A stretch of 64,000 bases of DNA from Hydrogenophilus thermoluteolus (GTDB taxonomy: Bacteria; Pseudomonadota; Gammaproteobacteria; Burkholderiales; Rhodocyclaceae): positions 1,343,001 to 1,407,000 of the forward strand of contig NZ_AP018558.1 in NCBI RefSeq assembly GCF_003574215.1, in the 5' to 3' direction. Of this stretch, positions 47,070 to 57,904 are shown piece after piece. The notes under the pieces are model-generated. The model saw only the letters and a program-made list of their open reading frames with translations. It was not told the DNA's origin and ran no database searches. A program made the position numbers and the translations under genes. The number at the start of each line of letters is the position of its first letter. Within the stretch, counting starts at the first letter, position 1.

Positions 47070-48935
47070 CTAAAACCCCGCCGCTACCCCTTCGCGCCGC
47101 GAATCGGCCGCCCCCAGCCAGCGCCCTCCCCTAAGCCCATTCGCCAATGGGGCAGGCGTGCCGTCGCGCAGTGGCGCCGTGCGAACGATCGCGTGAATGC
47201 CGCTCGCCATCTCGCGCGCCCGCACCTGATGCCCTTTCGCGGTGAGCGCCGCGGCTACCTCAGGCGTATCGAGCACCGTGCCTGCTTCCACCCAGGTGGT
47301 GGCGCTGCGCTGCGCGCCGAAGTGCGGCTGTTCGATCGCGTCGGAAAGCGGCAGACGCCAGTCGATGAGGCCGATGAGCGTCTGCGTCACGTAGTGGATG
47401 ATCGCGCTACCTCCCGGTGACCCCAGCACCGCGAGCAGATCGCCGGTGTTGGCATCGAATACCATCGTCGGGGCCATCGAACTGCGCGGGCGCTTGCCGC
47501 CTGCGACGCGGTTCGCCACCGGCCGCCCGTTTTCGTCGACAGGACGAAACGCAAAATCGGTGAGTTGGTTGTTGAGCAAAAACCCTTCGACCATCAGCAG
47601 GCTGCCGAACGCGTGTTCGATCGAACTGGTGAGCGCCACCGCCCGTCCGGCGCCATCGATGATCGACAGGTGGGTGGTCGACGGAAACGGCACCGTTTCT
47701 CCTCTTCCCCACACCGTTTCGTCCGTCACTCCCGGCGGCTGTCCGGCGACAGGGGTACCGAGCGTGCGCTCGCGATCGATCAACTGCGCCCGTTCTGCCA
47801 AATAGCCCGAATCGAGTAGCCCCCGGACGGGCACCGCGACGAAATCGGGATCGGCCACGTACCGTTCGCGGTCGGCGAACGCCAAGCGGTACGCTTCGCT
47901 GACCAAATGGATCGCCTCGGGAGAATCGGGCGACAACGCAGCCAGATCGAACCGCTCCAGCAGTTTCAACGTTTGCAACACCGTAACGCCGCCGGAGCTG
48001 GGCGGCGGCATGCCGCAGATCCGAAAGCGCGCGCGGTAGGTGGCGCAAACCGCTTGGCGCACCACACTGCGATACGCTGCCAAGTCATTTTCGGTCATCA
48101 GTCCCGGGCGCGGGTCTTGGGCGATGCGGGTGACGATCGCGCGCGCAATCGCCCCGTGGTAGAACGCATCCGCGCCGTGCGTTGCGATCGCTTCGAGCGT
48201 TGCCGCGAGCTCCGGATTCTTCAGCCGGGCACCCACCGGCTTCGGATCGCCTTCTGCGGTCAAAAAGAGACGAGAGACCGTTTCGCCGCGGGCGCGAATA
48301 CGCTCGACGTTGCGGGCGATCAGCGCATGCAGGCGCGGCGAGATCGCAAATCCCTCCCGGGCGATGCGTATCGCAGGCGCAAAGAGTTCGGCCCAGGGCA
48401 AATTCCCGTGCGCGCGGTGCGCCGCTTCGAGCATCCGCAGCAATCCGGGTACCCCAACCGACAAGCCGCTATCCACCGCAGCGAAAAAGGGAAGCGGCTT
48501 GCCGTCCGCATCCAGAAACCGATCGGCGCGGCTTGCGAGCGGTGCGGTCTCCCGCCCGTCGTAGGCGTGCACCTGCTCCGTGCTCGGATCGAAAAAGAGG
48601 AGAAAACCGCCGCCGCCGATTCCCGAGGATTGCGGTTCGACGACGTTCAAGACGAGCTGTGCCGCGATGGCTGCGTCTACCGCACTCCCCCCGCGACGCA
48701 GCATTTCAAGTGCGGCCTCGGTCGCCAACGGGTGCGCGGTCACCGCGATGGCACGATCGGCACTGGCAGACGGACGAAGCTGCCGCCCGGCTGCCCCTTC
48801 GGGCGCGATCGTTTCGGAACCTTTCGCACCGCCTGCGAACGCAACCCCGGCGGTGCAGAGCAACAGTGCAAAGGCGCACCACCACCGCGCAATGCGGCGC
48901 GGTGCCACCGTGCGCCCGGCACGCCGTTCGAACAC
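47070..48935 (-). CDS. ggt: Gamma-glutamyltransferase precursor
   Basis: A 621-residue exported enzyme of the N-terminal nucleophile type that hydrolyses or transfers the gamma-glutamyl group of glutathione. A signal peptide (about 18-36) is followed by the large subunit (DAAIAAQLVLNVVEPQSSGI). Self-cleavage is expected before Thr420 in PSTTHLSIIDGAG, exposing the catalytic threonine. A later substrate segment is SSMAPTMVFDANTG. The start is a GTG at 48935, one base after the hisD stop; longer frames run through hisD. It sits where other his genes often follow hisD. Confidence 0.93.
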   Translation of the reverse strand: MFERRAGRTVAPRRIARWWCAFALLLCTAGVAFAGGAKGSETIAPEGAAGRQLRPSASADRAIAVTAHPLATEAALEMLRRGGSAVDAAIAAQLVLNVVEPQSSGIGGGGFLLFFDPSTEQVHAYDGRETAPLASRADRFLDADGKPLPFFAAVDSGLSVGVPGLLRMLEAAHRAHGNLPWAELFAPAIRIAREGFAISPRLHALIARNVERIRARGETVSRLFLTAEGDPKPVGARLKNPELAATLEAIATHGADAFYHGAIARAIVTRIAQDPRPGLMTENDLAAYRSVVRQAVCATYRARFRICGMPPPSSGGVTVLQTLKLLERFDLAALSPDSPEAIHLVSEAYRLAFADRERYVADPDFVAVPVRGLLDSGYLAERAQLIDRERTLGTPVAGQPPGVTDETVWGRGETVPFPSTTHLSIIDGAGRAVALTSSIEHAFGSLLMVEGFLLNNQLTDFAFRPVDENGRPVANRVAGGKRPRSSMAPTMVFDANTGDLLAVLGSPGGSAIIHYVTQTLIGLIDWRLPLSDAIEQPHFGAQRSATTWVEAGTVLDTPEVAAALTAKGHQVRAREMASGIHAIVRTAPLRDGTPAPLANGLRGGRWLGAADSRREGVAAGF

Positions 48936-48936
48936 G

Positions 48937-50259
48937 TTAGCCCCGGAACCGCGCCGATGCGGCGTGCGCGGCAAGCCCTTCCCCGTCGGCGAGCAACCCG
49001 GCGATCGGCGCGAGCTTCGCGGCTCCTTCGCGCGAGACTGCAAGGAGACTGGTGCGTTTTTGAAAGTCCCAAACGCCCAAGGGTGAGGAAAAACGAGCGC
49101 TGCGCATCGTCGGCAGTACGTGGTTGGGCCCCGCGCAGTAATCCCCGAACGCTTCCACCGACCAATGGCCGAGGAAGATCGCGCCGGCGTGGCGGATCTC
49201 CGGTTCCCAGGCTTCGGGGTCTTCGACGGCGAGTTCGAGGTGTTCTGGCGCCACCCGGTTGGCGATCGCAATCGCGGCAGCACGGTTGGGCGCGTAGATC
49301 AATGCGCCGCGATTCGCGAGCGACTGCGCGATGATCGCCCGGCGCGGTTGCTGGGGCAACAACCGCGCGATCGATTCCTGAACGCGCTCAAGGAACGCGC
49401 GATCGGTGCTCACCAAAATGGCTTGCGCGAGTTCGTCGTGTTCGGCTTGGGCGAAGAGGTCCATCGCCACCCAGTCGGGGTTGCCGGAACCATCGTTCAG
49501 GATCAACACCTCCGACGGCCCGGCGATCATATCGATCCCCACCACCCCGAAAACGCGCCGTTTCGCTTCGGCAACATAGGCGTTTCCTGGGCCGACGATC
49601 TTGTCGACCTGCGGGATCGTCTGCGTGCCGTACGCGAGCGCCGCGACCGCCTGCGCCCCGCCGATCGTAAAGACCCGATCGACCCCGGCGAGATAGGCTG
49701 CGGCGAGCACGAGCGGGTTGCGTTCGCCGTGCGGCGTGGGGGTCACCATGATCAATTCGGAAACACCAGCCACTTTCGCCGGAATCGCGTTCATCAATAC
49801 CGAACTCGGGTACGCGGCGCGTCCACCCGGCACGTAGAGCCCGACGCGGTCGAGCGGTGTCACCTTGAGCCCCAAGCGCGTTCCGTCGGCCTCTTCGACC
49901 ATCCACCCTTCGGCTTTCTGCCGTTCGTGGTAGCGGCGTATCCGTTCCGCGGCCACTTCGAGCGCCGCCCGCTGCGCGTCGCTCAACGCGCGCCATGCCG
50001 CTTCCCATTCGGTACGTGGCAGCTCGAGTTCAACCATCGCGAGCGCGTCAAGCCCGTCGAAGCGGCGGGTGTATTCGAGCACGGCGGCATCCCCGGTGGC
50101 ACGCACCGCGCGCACGATCTCGTCGACCCGCTCGACGATCGCACGATCGGTGTCGCTCTCCAGCGTGAGCAGCACGTCGAGCGTCGCAAGAAAATCGGCT
50201 TGGGTCGCGTCGAGCCGACGCACCTCGGGTACGACGAACTCATTGGGCGATTCGGTCAC
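48937..50259 (-). CDS. hisD: Histidinol dehydrogenase
   Basis: A 440-residue zinc enzyme for the last two steps of histidine synthesis. Signatures are [50 protein letters not shown] and the metal and catalytic region [18 protein letters not shown], with NHVLPTM near the end. The start is a GTG at 50259 with GAGGAG seven bases upstream, inside the end of hisG. Downstream lies ggt rather than hisC or hisB. Confidence 0.97.
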   Translation of the reverse strand: MTESPNEFVVPEVRRLDATQADFLATLDVLLTLESDTDRAIVERVDEIVRAVRATGDAAVLEYTRRFDGLDALAMVELELPRTEWEAAWRALSDAQRAALEVAAERIRRYHERQKAEGWMVEEADGTRLGLKVTPLDRVGLYVPGGRAAYPSSVLMNAIPAKVAGVSELIMVTPTPHGERNPLVLAAAYLAGVDRVFTIGGAQAVAALAYGTQTIPQVDKIVGPGNAYVAEAKRRVFGVVGIDMIAGPSEVLILNDGSGNPDWVAMDLFAQAEHDELAQAILVSTDRAFLERVQESIARLLPQQPRRAIIAQSLANRGALIYAPNRAAAIAIANRVAPEHLELAVEDPEAWEPEIRHAGAIFLGHWSVEAFGDYCAGPNHVLPTMRSARFSSPLGVWDFQKRTSLLAVSREGAAKLAPIAGLLADGEGLAAHAASARFRG

Positions 50260-50896
50260 GGCTCTTCTCCTCGAAAACGTCGATCAGCGGCTGCAGGAGC
50301 GCACGTTTCACTTTGAGTGCCGCCTGATTGACCACCAGGCGGCTCGAAATCGCCGCGATGGTCTCCACTTCGACGAGACCATTGGCGCGCAGCGTAGCGC
50401 CCGTGGACACGAGATCGACGATCGCATCCGCCAGGCCCACGAGTGGCGCCAGTTCCATCGAGCCGTAGAGTTTGATCAGGTCGACATGCACCCCTTTCGC
50501 GGCGAAGTGGGCACGGGCGCTCTTGAGGTATTTCGTCGCGACGCGGATGCGACTGCCCAACCGAACCGCCTGCGCATAATCGAACGTGCGCGGCACCGCG
50601 ACACAGAGCCGGCAACGGGCGATGCCGAGGTCCAGCAGTTGGTAGAGCCCCTCCCCACCGTGTTCCAGCAGCACATCCTTGCCGGCAATGCCCAGATCGG
50701 CGCCACCGTACTGGACGTACGTAGGAACGTCGGTAGCGCGGACGATCAAGAGCCGCACGTGCGGCAAATTCGTAGAGATGATGAGCTGGCGCGACGCTTC
50801 GGGATCACAGGTAGGGGTGATACCCGCTGCGGCCAACAGCGGCACCGTCTCTTCGAAAATGCGCCCTTTCGATAGGGCCAGGGTAATCGTTTCCAT
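50240..50896 (-). CDS. hisG: ATP phosphoribosyltransferase, short form
   Basis: A 218-residue first enzyme of histidine synthesis. [20 protein letters not shown] opens it and [21 protein letters not shown] lies near the end. The C-terminal regulatory domain of long HisG is absent, so activity should need HisZ, which is not in the window. Downstream of murA by nine bases and overlapping hisD by 20, as in many betaproteobacteria. Confidence 0.96.
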   Translation of the reverse strand: METITLALSKGRIFEETVPLLAAAGITPTCDPEASRQLIISTNLPHVRLLIVRATDVPTYVQYGGADLGIAGKDVLLEHGGEGLYQLLDLGIARCRLCVAVPRTFDYAQAVRLGSRIRVATKYLKSARAHFAAKGVHVDLIKLYGSMELAPLVGLADAIVDLVSTGATLRANGLVEVETIAAISSRLVVNQAALKVKRALLQPLIDVFEEKSRDRIAQ

Positions 50897-50905
50897 GCCG
50901 GGATT

Positions 50906-52436
<1,531 letters not shown>

Positions 52437-52468
52437 CCTGCTTTGCTCCTTTCCCATCTGAGCCACGT

Positions 52469-53278
52469 TCACTGCCGCAGTTTGTAACCCGCAGCAATCC
52501 AACGGTAGGCCCACGCGACCACTACGAACGTGGTCAACATCCCTACGGCAAGGCTCAGCCGCGGATCGGTATCCGATTGTCCGAAAAAACCGTAGCGAAA
52601 CCCGTCGATCAAAAAGAAAAATGGGTTGAAATGGCTGACCTTCTGCCAGAACGGGGGTAGTGCCGCGACGGAGTAGAAGACGCCCGAAAGCATCGTCAAC
52701 GGCATCACCAAGAAATTCTGGAACGCCGCCAAGTGGTCGAACTTTTCGGACCAAATTCCGGCGATGATGCCAAAAGACCCCATGAGCAGCGCGCTCAAGC
52801 ACGCGAACGCCAACGCCCACAGCGGTTCAGCGAACGGCAAATCGACGAACGGCGCCGTGACGAGCAACACCGCTGCGCCAACCACCAGCCCCCGCAGCGT
52901 CGCGGCCAGTGCGTACCCCCAGAAAAAAGTGGCATTCGAGAGCGGCGTGAGCAAAATGAAGACCAGGTTACCGGTGATCCGACTCTGGATCAGCGACGAA
53001 CTGCTGTTCGCAAAAGCGTTTTGCATCACGCTCATGATCGCCAGCCCTGGAATCAAAAAGGTGGGGTAGGCCACTTCGCCATATGTCGTGACGTGGCGAT
53101 CGAGCACGTTACTGAAAATCAGCAAAAAAAGCAGCGCATTGAGCACCGGTGCCGCGACCGTCTGCAGCGCCACCTTCCAGAAACGGAGCACCTCTTTGGT
53201 GAACAACGTGACGAATGCGACCCATTCGGCATGGGGCGCAGCTTCGATGCTCGGTTGCGGGCGATCAAGCGGTGCCAC
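52469..53278 (-). CDS. ABC-2 type transporter permease
   Basis: A 269-residue membrane protein with about six helices. FWKVALQTVAAPVLNALLFL at the front and MPLTMLSGVFYSVAALPPFW near the end are ABC-2 signatures (YadH-like). The GTG start at 53278 lies inside the end of the ATPase gene. The exported substrate is unknown; the pair is commonly found between mla genes and bolA-murA in betaproteobacteria. Confidence 0.9.
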   Translation of the reverse strand: MAPLDRPQPSIEAAPHAEWVAFVTLFTKEVLRFWKVALQTVAAPVLNALLFLLIFSNVLDRHVTTYGEVAYPTFLIPGLAIMSVMQNAFANSSSSLIQSRITGNLVFILLTPLSNATFFWGYALAATLRGLVVGAAVLLVTAPFVDLPFAEPLWALAFACLSALLMGSFGIIAGIWSEKFDHLAAFQNFLVMPLTMLSGVFYSVAALPPFWQKVSHFNPFFFLIDGFRYGFFGQSDTDPRLSLAVGMLTTFVVVAWAYRWIAAGYKLRQ

Positions 53279-53993
53279 GCATCACCTCCAAAAAGACGCT
53301 CTCCAAATCCTTCCCGCCGGCGCGCGCGAGCAGCTCTCGAGTCCGGTCGAGCGCAACGATGCGTCCCCCTTTCATCATCGCGATGCGATCGCACAGCGCT
53401 TCGGCCTCTTCCAGATAGTGCGTCGTCAAAACGACGGTGTGTCCCGCCTTGTTGAGTTTCATCACGAATTGCCAAAGACTTTGCCGCAGTTCGACATCGA
53501 CCCCGGCAGTCGGCTCGTCGAGGACGATCACGGGCGGCCGATGCACGAGCGCCTGCGCGACCATCACCCGCCGCTTCATCCCGCCCGAAAGGGTACGAAG
53601 ATTGGCATCAGCTTTCGCGGCAAGCCCCAGCCCGACGAGCAACTCGTCGATCCACGCCTCGTTGTGCCGAATGCCGTAATAGCCGGACTGAAACCGCAGG
53701 CACTCACGCACGGTGAAGAAGGGATCGAAGACCAACTCCTGAGGCACGACACCGATCGCGCGCCGCGCGCGGCGGTAATCGGTAGCGACGTCGAACCCCA
53801 TCACCCGCAGCGTCCCTTCCGTGGGTTTCGCGAGCCCGGCGAGCATCGAGATGAGGGTCGTCTTGCCCGCACCATTGGGACCGAGCAGCCCGAAGAACTC
53901 CCCTTGCGCAACGGTGAGGTCGATTCCAGCCACTGCGGCGAAGTCACCGAAACGCTTCACCGCGCCACGAATCTCGATCGCAGACGGTTTCAT
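53265..53993 (-). CDS. ABC transporter ATP-binding protein (ABC-2 exporter)
   Basis: A 242-residue ATPase: GPNGAGKTTLISML (Walker A), LSGGMKRRVMVAQAL (signature), VIVLDEPTAGVDVELR (Walker B). It is YadG-like and works with the adjoining permease. Its ATG at 53993 overlaps the mlaB stop (ATGA) and its end overlaps the permease start by 14 bases. Confidence 0.92.
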   Translation of the reverse strand: MKPSAIEIRGAVKRFGDFAAVAGIDLTVAQGEFFGLLGPNGAGKTTLISMLAGLAKPTEGTLRVMGFDVATDYRRARRAIGVVPQELVFDPFFTVRECLRFQSGYYGIRHNEAWIDELLVGLGLAAKADANLRTLSGGMKRRVMVAQALVHRPPVIVLDEPTAGVDVELRQSLWQFVMKLNKAGHTVVLTTHYLEEAEALCDRIAMMKGGRIVALDRTRELLARAGGKDLESVFLEVMRGTA

Positions 53994-54253
53994 GAGACGA
54001 GTGACGCAACGCCGTAGATGTTGGCCAACGCAACCGCACTTTCGGGTAGGTTTCTAACCGTGATCGTCGCCCCGTCCCGGTTCGCACGGCGCCTCCACGC
54101 CAGCAACAACGCGATCAATGCCGAATCACAGGCACGGACCCCACTGGCATCGACCGTGATCGATGCCGCACCCGCAGGATAGCGATCGACCCACTCGTGC
54201 GCGGTATAGACGGTGACCACCCCCGAAAGCGCAATCACACCCCTGTCAGCCAT
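53990..54253 (-). CDS. mlaB: STAS domain protein MlaB
   Basis: An 87-residue STAS protein expected to bind MlaF in the inner membrane lipid transporter. The conserved segment is ITVDASGVRACDSALIALLL, in which Asp-Ser of STAS domains is retained. It overlaps mlaC and the following ATPase gene by a few bases. Confidence 0.87.
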   Translation of the reverse strand: MADRGVIALSGVVTVYTAHEWVDRYPAGAASITVDASGVRACDSALIALLLAWRRRANRDGATITVRNLPESAVALANIYGVASLVS

Positions 54254-54920
54254 GGGTTCCCTTTCCTGGCTCGGGCACTGGGTCGGTCTCCCCTTTCGCG
54301 TTTTTCTCTGCCAACACCCGGATCAAGCCGTCGATCCCACCGCGGTTGATCTCGGCAGTGAAGCTTCCGCGGTAGTTGGTCACCAGACTCACGCCTGCGA
54401 TCACCACGTCGAAGATCCGCCAACCGTCGCCGCTGTTCTGCAACACATATTGCACTTCGATCGGTTCGCTTCCCGCGCGAACGATTCGCGCCGCGACACG
54501 GACGATCGGATCGTTCGCGCCCCTCCTTTGGGGCAGAAACTCGAGGGTTTCGTCTTTGTACGCTTTTGCCGCGTTCGAGTAGGTGCGCAGCAGCAGTTTT
54601 TTGAACTCATCGGTGAGCTGAGCGCGCTGTTGCGGCGTGGCTTGCCGCCAAGCCGGGCCGACCGCCAAAGCCGTCATGCGCGGCATGTCGAAATAGGGGA
54701 GGATGTTTTCCTCGACAAAGGCAACGAGCGCCTCCCGACTGGGTTCGTCGGTCACCGGATGCGCTTTCAGGTAAGCGAGTACAGAATCCGAAAGCCGCTG
54801 CACGAGCGCAACCGGATCTTCTTCGGTTTTTGGGGTTGCCGCATAAACTCGGCTGCCCGGCGCAATCGCCAAAACCGTCACACCCAAGATCCCAGTGAGG
54901 AATGCACGCCGTCTCACCAT
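54246..54920 (-). CDS. mlaC: Periplasmic phospholipid-binding protein MlaC
   Basis: A 224-residue soluble shuttle that carries phospholipid between MlaA in the outer membrane and MlaFEDB. A signal peptide (RRRAFLTGILGVTVLAIAPG) precedes the MlaC domain, with YFDMPRMTALAVGPAWRQAT as its signature. The ATG at 54920 is preferred to ones nine and six codons upstream because TAGGAA lies eight bases before it and the longer starts overlap mlaA. Confidence 0.92.
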   Translation of the reverse strand: MVRRRAFLTGILGVTVLAIAPGSRVYAATPKTEEDPVALVQRLSDSVLAYLKAHPVTDEPSREALVAFVEENILPYFDMPRMTALAVGPAWRQATPQQRAQLTDEFKKLLLRTYSNAAKAYKDETLEFLPQRRGANDPIVRVAARIVRAGSEPIEVQYVLQNSGDGWRIFDVVIAGVSLVTNYRGSFTAEINRGGIDGLIRVLAEKNAKGETDPVPEPGKGTHG

Positions 54921-54930
54921 CTTTTCGTTC

Positions 54931-55713
54931 CTATTCATAATTTTCATACACGATGGGGGGATTGCCGTCGTAAATCAGATACTGGCGCCGTTGCAGATAG
55001 GAATCCCGGACATACGCATATTTGTCGATCGCCGCATCCGCCTGGGCATCGAGCGGCAACAGCCGTGCCCGGGTTTCGACGATATCGAGACTCTTGACCG
55101 CGAACCGCGCGGTGTCATCCTCAAGGTGGGTGGTGGGATCACCGAATCGATCGACTGGCCATGCGGCGGCGTCGCGTAAGGTTCTTGGTCCCAGAATAGG
55201 AAGTACCAGGTACGGGCCGCTCCCCACGCCCCAACGCGCCAGTGTCTGGCCAAAATCTTCGTTGTGTTTGGGGAGCCCGGCTTCCGACGCGATATCGAGG
55301 AGGCCGAACAACCCGAAGGTGGAGTTGAATGCAAAGCGCATCCAGTCGTTTGCTGCGGCACCGGGTTTGCCTTGCAACAAATTGTTGAACCCGATCCAGA
55401 GATCCCCCAGGTTTCCGAAGAAGTTGCTCACCCCTTTTTTCACCGGTTCCGGCGCCACGGTGTCATACGCTTGCGCCACGGGCTTCACCACCGCACGATC
55501 GAGCGCCTCATTCACCGCGAACATCGTGCGGTTGAACCCTTCCCATGGGTCGACTGGCGTTGCGCGCACCGCGGCGTTCGTCGACGGCGCATCCGCGCTA
55601 ACCCCGCCCCGCTGAACGGCGGTCGCACAGCCGCTCAGCGCAACCGCGAGCGCCCCGATCGCCACCGCGCACCCCAGCCAAGAACCGAAACTTCTTTGCG
55701 TCATGTGCCGCAT
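54931..55713 (-). CDS. mlaA: Outer membrane lipoprotein MlaA (VacJ)
   Basis: A 260-residue lipoprotein; the lipobox is ALSGC around residue 29. The core has PWEGFNRTMFAVNEALDRAV and NNLLQGKPGAAANDWMRFAF. MlaA removes misplaced phospholipids from the outer leaflet. I choose the ATG at 55713 with GGAG eight bases upstream; a GTG at 55722 overlaps the mlaD stop. In E. coli mlaA is separate, here it is inside the mla operon. Confidence 0.93.
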   Translation of the reverse strand: MRHMTQRSFGSWLGCAVAIGALAVALSGCATAVQRGGVSADAPSTNAAVRATPVDPWEGFNRTMFAVNEALDRAVVKPVAQAYDTVAPEPVKKGVSNFFGNLGDLWIGFNNLLQGKPGAAANDWMRFAFNSTFGLFGLLDIASEAGLPKHNEDFGQTLARWGVGSGPYLVLPILGPRTLRDAAAWPVDRFGDPTTHLEDDTARFAVKSLDIVETRARLLPLDAQADAAIDKYAYVRDSYLQRRQYLIYDGNPPIVYENYE

Positions 55714-55718
55714 GCGCT

Positions 55719-56177
55719 TCACTCCGCCGCCTTATTGACCAAAAACTGGCCGATCAATTTTTCCAATACCACCGCCGATTGCGTCAGCAAAATGCGGTCG
55801 CCATCCTGGAGGTTTTCCAGATCCGCGCCCGCTTCGATCCCCACGTACTGTTCCCCCAGCAACCCCGCGGTCAAAATGCTCGCGCTCGAATCCTTCGGAA
55901 AGGGGATATTCCTGCTGAGTTCCATCGTCACCTCAGCGCGGTAGCTCTTCGGATCGAGCCGAATCGCGGTCACCCTTCCAACCAACACCCCGGCACTCTT
56001 CACCGGCGCTTTCACCTTTAATCCGCCGATATTGTCGAAATAGGCGACGACGCGGATCGTCTCGCCGTCGATCCGCGACGTTGCGGCACCGGAGACCTCG
56101 AACGCGAGGAAAAAGAGCGCCGCGACCCCCAGCAAAACGAACAGTCCGACCAAAACGTCCCAACTCTTGCGTTCCAT
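55719..56177 (-). CDS. mlaD: MCE domain protein MlaD
   Basis: A 152-residue protein with one N-terminal transmembrane helix (about 6-28) and a single MCE domain (about 38-118: FDNIGGLKVKAPVKSAGVLV, GLLGEQYVGIEAG). It forms the hexameric periplasmic ring of the Mla complex. The ATG at 56177 is just past the mlaE stop. Confidence 0.94.
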   Translation of the reverse strand: MERKSWDVLVGLFVLLGVAALFFLAFEVSGAATSRIDGETIRVVAYFDNIGGLKVKAPVKSAGVLVGRVTAIRLDPKSYRAEVTMELSRNIPFPKDSSASILTAGLLGEQYVGIEAGADLENLQDGDRILLTQSAVVLEKLIGQFLVNKAAE

Positions 56178-56178
56178 C

Positions 56179-56961
56179 TCACCGTCCAATGAACATGAAT
56201 GCGGTCAGCACGAAATCGGCCGCCAACACGGCCAACGCCCCATAGACCACGGTTTTGGTGATCGCCCGCGAAACGCCTTCCGCGGTCGGCGTACAACTCC
56301 ACCCTTGAAAAACGGCGATCCAGGTGACGATCACCCCAAAGACGAAACTTTTCACGATGCCGTTGCGCACGTCTGCATCGAAATCGACCGCGTTCTGCAT
56401 CTGCGACCAGAAGGTCCCGTGATCGACACCGATCACCACCACCCCAATGAACCAGCCGCCCAAAATCCCTACCGCGGAAAAGATTCCCGCGAGTAACGGC
56501 ATCGCAATCACCCCCGCCCAGAATTTCGGAGCGATGACGCGCGCGATCGGGTTCACCGCCATCACATCCATCGCGTCGAGCTGCTCAGTGGCCTTCATCA
56601 GTCCGATTTCCGCGGTCATCGCGCTGCCGGCGCGGCTTGCGAACAACAACGCAGCAACCACCGGCCCGAGTTCGCGCAGCAGCGAGAGCGCCACCACCCC
56701 GCCCAGCGCGGTCTCCGAGCCGAAACGTTGAAGCGTATCATACCCTTGCAGCCCCAACACCAAACCGACGAACGCCCCCGAAACCACGATGATCAGGATC
56801 GACAGCACTCCGGCGAAATAGAGGTCACGGATGAGCAACGGCACCCGGCGAAACGTCATGCCGGAGTGGCGCAACAACGCGATCACGAACCGCGCTGCAA
56901 ACCCCAGTTGCACCACCGTGTCGATCGTTGCCTGCCCCAGGCGCGCAACTGCGTTGATCAT
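56179..56961 (-). CDS. mlaE: Mla transporter permease MlaE
   Basis: A 260-residue permease with about five or six helices. Signatures include FVGLVLGLQGYDTLQRFGSE, LRELGPVVAALLFASRAGSA and MTAEIGLMKATEQLDAMDVM. Its ATG overlaps the mlaF stop by ATGA, so MlaF and MlaE should be made in step. Confidence 0.96.
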   Translation of the reverse strand: MINAVARLGQATIDTVVQLGFAARFVIALLRHSGMTFRRVPLLIRDLYFAGVLSILIIVVSGAFVGLVLGLQGYDTLQRFGSETALGGVVALSLLRELGPVVAALLFASRAGSAMTAEIGLMKATEQLDAMDVMAVNPIARVIAPKFWAGVIAMPLLAGIFSAVGILGGWFIGVVVIGVDHGTFWSQMQNAVDFDADVRNGIVKSFVFGVIVTWIAVFQGWSCTPTAEGVSRAITKTVVYGALAVLAADFVLTAFMFIGR

Positions 56962-57773
56962 ATCTCCTCCATCAGCGCTTCGGCAAGCGGCGGCGCCGGA
57001 TAGTGGAAAGGGGCAGGCCCGTCGATTTCGCCATGGACGAACTGGCGCACGTAGGGATCGCTCGCGTTGCGGATTGCATCCGGCGTACCGTGCGCGACGA
57101 TGTGCCCGCGCGAGACGAAATAGACATAGTCGACCAACGCGAGCGATTCGACCACATCGTGGGTGACCACTACCGACGCTGCACCGAGCGCATCGTTCAG
57201 ACGGCGAATCAGCGTTCCGATCGTCGCGAGCGAAATCGGGTCGAGCCCCGCGAACGGTTCGTCATAGAGGATCAACTCCGGATCGAGCGCAATCGCGCGG
57301 GCCAGCGCCACCCGCCGCGCCATACCGCCCGAAAGCTCACTCGTTTTCAAGCGCGCGGCGCCCCGCAACCCAACCGCTTCCAGTTTCAGCAACACCAGGT
57401 CGCGGATCAGCGGCTCCGGCAACCGGGTATGCTCTCTGAGCGGGAATGCGACGTTTTCGAATACGTCGAGATCGGTAAAGAGCGCCCCGAATTGAAAGAG
57501 CATCCCGATACGGCGCCGCAGCGCGTAGCGTTGCGCTTCCGAGGCTTGATCGAGCCGGACACCCAAAACCTCGACGGTGCCGGACCATGGGCGTAATTGC
57601 CCGGTCAAGAGGCGCAGCAGCGTCGTCTTGCCCGAACCCGACCCCCCCATGATCGCGACCACCTGGCCGCGATGAACGGTGAAGTCGATGCCGTGCAGGA
57701 TCTGCCGCGTCCCATACCCGGCGTCAACCCCGGACAACGAAGCGACCAATCGTTCTGTCACGCAATAAGCCAT
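56958..57773 (-). CDS. mlaF: Mla transporter ATPase MlaF
   Basis: A 271-residue ABC ATPase: GGSGSGKTTLLRLLTG, LSGGMARRVALARAI and LILYDEPFAGLDPIS are the motifs. It leads the long run mlaF-E-D-A-C-B, ABC-2 pair, bolA, murA, hisG, hisD, ggt. There is no good ribosome binding site before the ATG at 57773. A TATAAT lies 17 bases upstream, giving a leader of about ten bases. Confidence 0.95.
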   Translation of the reverse strand: MAYCVTERLVASLSGVDAGYGTRQILHGIDFTVHRGQVVAIMGGSGSGKTTLLRLLTGQLRPWSGTVEVLGVRLDQASEAQRYALRRRIGMLFQFGALFTDLDVFENVAFPLREHTRLPEPLIRDLVLLKLEAVGLRGAARLKTSELSGGMARRVALARAIALDPELILYDEPFAGLDPISLATIGTLIRRLNDALGAASVVVTHDVVESLALVDYVYFVSRGHIVAHGTPDAIRNASDPYVRQFVHGEIDGPAPFHYPAPPLAEALMEEI

Positions 57774-57790
57774 TTTTGAGCGAAGTCCTC

Positions 57791-57796
57791 ATTATA
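57791..57796 (-). promoter_or_regulatory. -10 box for the mla operon
   Basis: TATAAT on the minus strand, 17 bases upstream of the mlaF ATG. TTGCGC at 57812-57817 (minus) could be the -35 element at 15 bases spacing, inside the palindrome at 57812-57823. Confidence 0.5.
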
Positions 57797-57811
57797 CCTG
57801 ATCGGCAACGT

Positions 57812-57823
57812 GCGCAATTGCGC
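57812..57823. repeat. 12-bp perfect palindrome in the mlaF/lipoprotein gap
   Basis: GCGCAATTGCGC is a perfect palindrome midway between the mlaF promoter and the lipoprotein gene. It covers the likely -35 region of mlaF, so it may be an operator. Chance occurrence in GC-rich DNA is possible. Confidence 0.4.
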
Positions 57824-57904
57824 GCGTTTTTCCCCGTAAAATCCCCTAAAGTTTTTCGCTGGGTTGCCGATAATCGAGGCAAAGCACCATCAGGAGTCGA
57901 AAGC

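Noticed and set aside
48936..49283. Longer ggt start reaching into hisD
   Set aside because: The extension is out of frame with hisD and not protein-like; the GTG at 48935 gives a proper signal peptide.
47907..49334. A 475-codon plus-strand open frame opposite ggt and hisD
   Set aside because: It is antisense to two clear enzymes, is very arginine-rich and shows no motif; long antisense frames are expected at this GC content.
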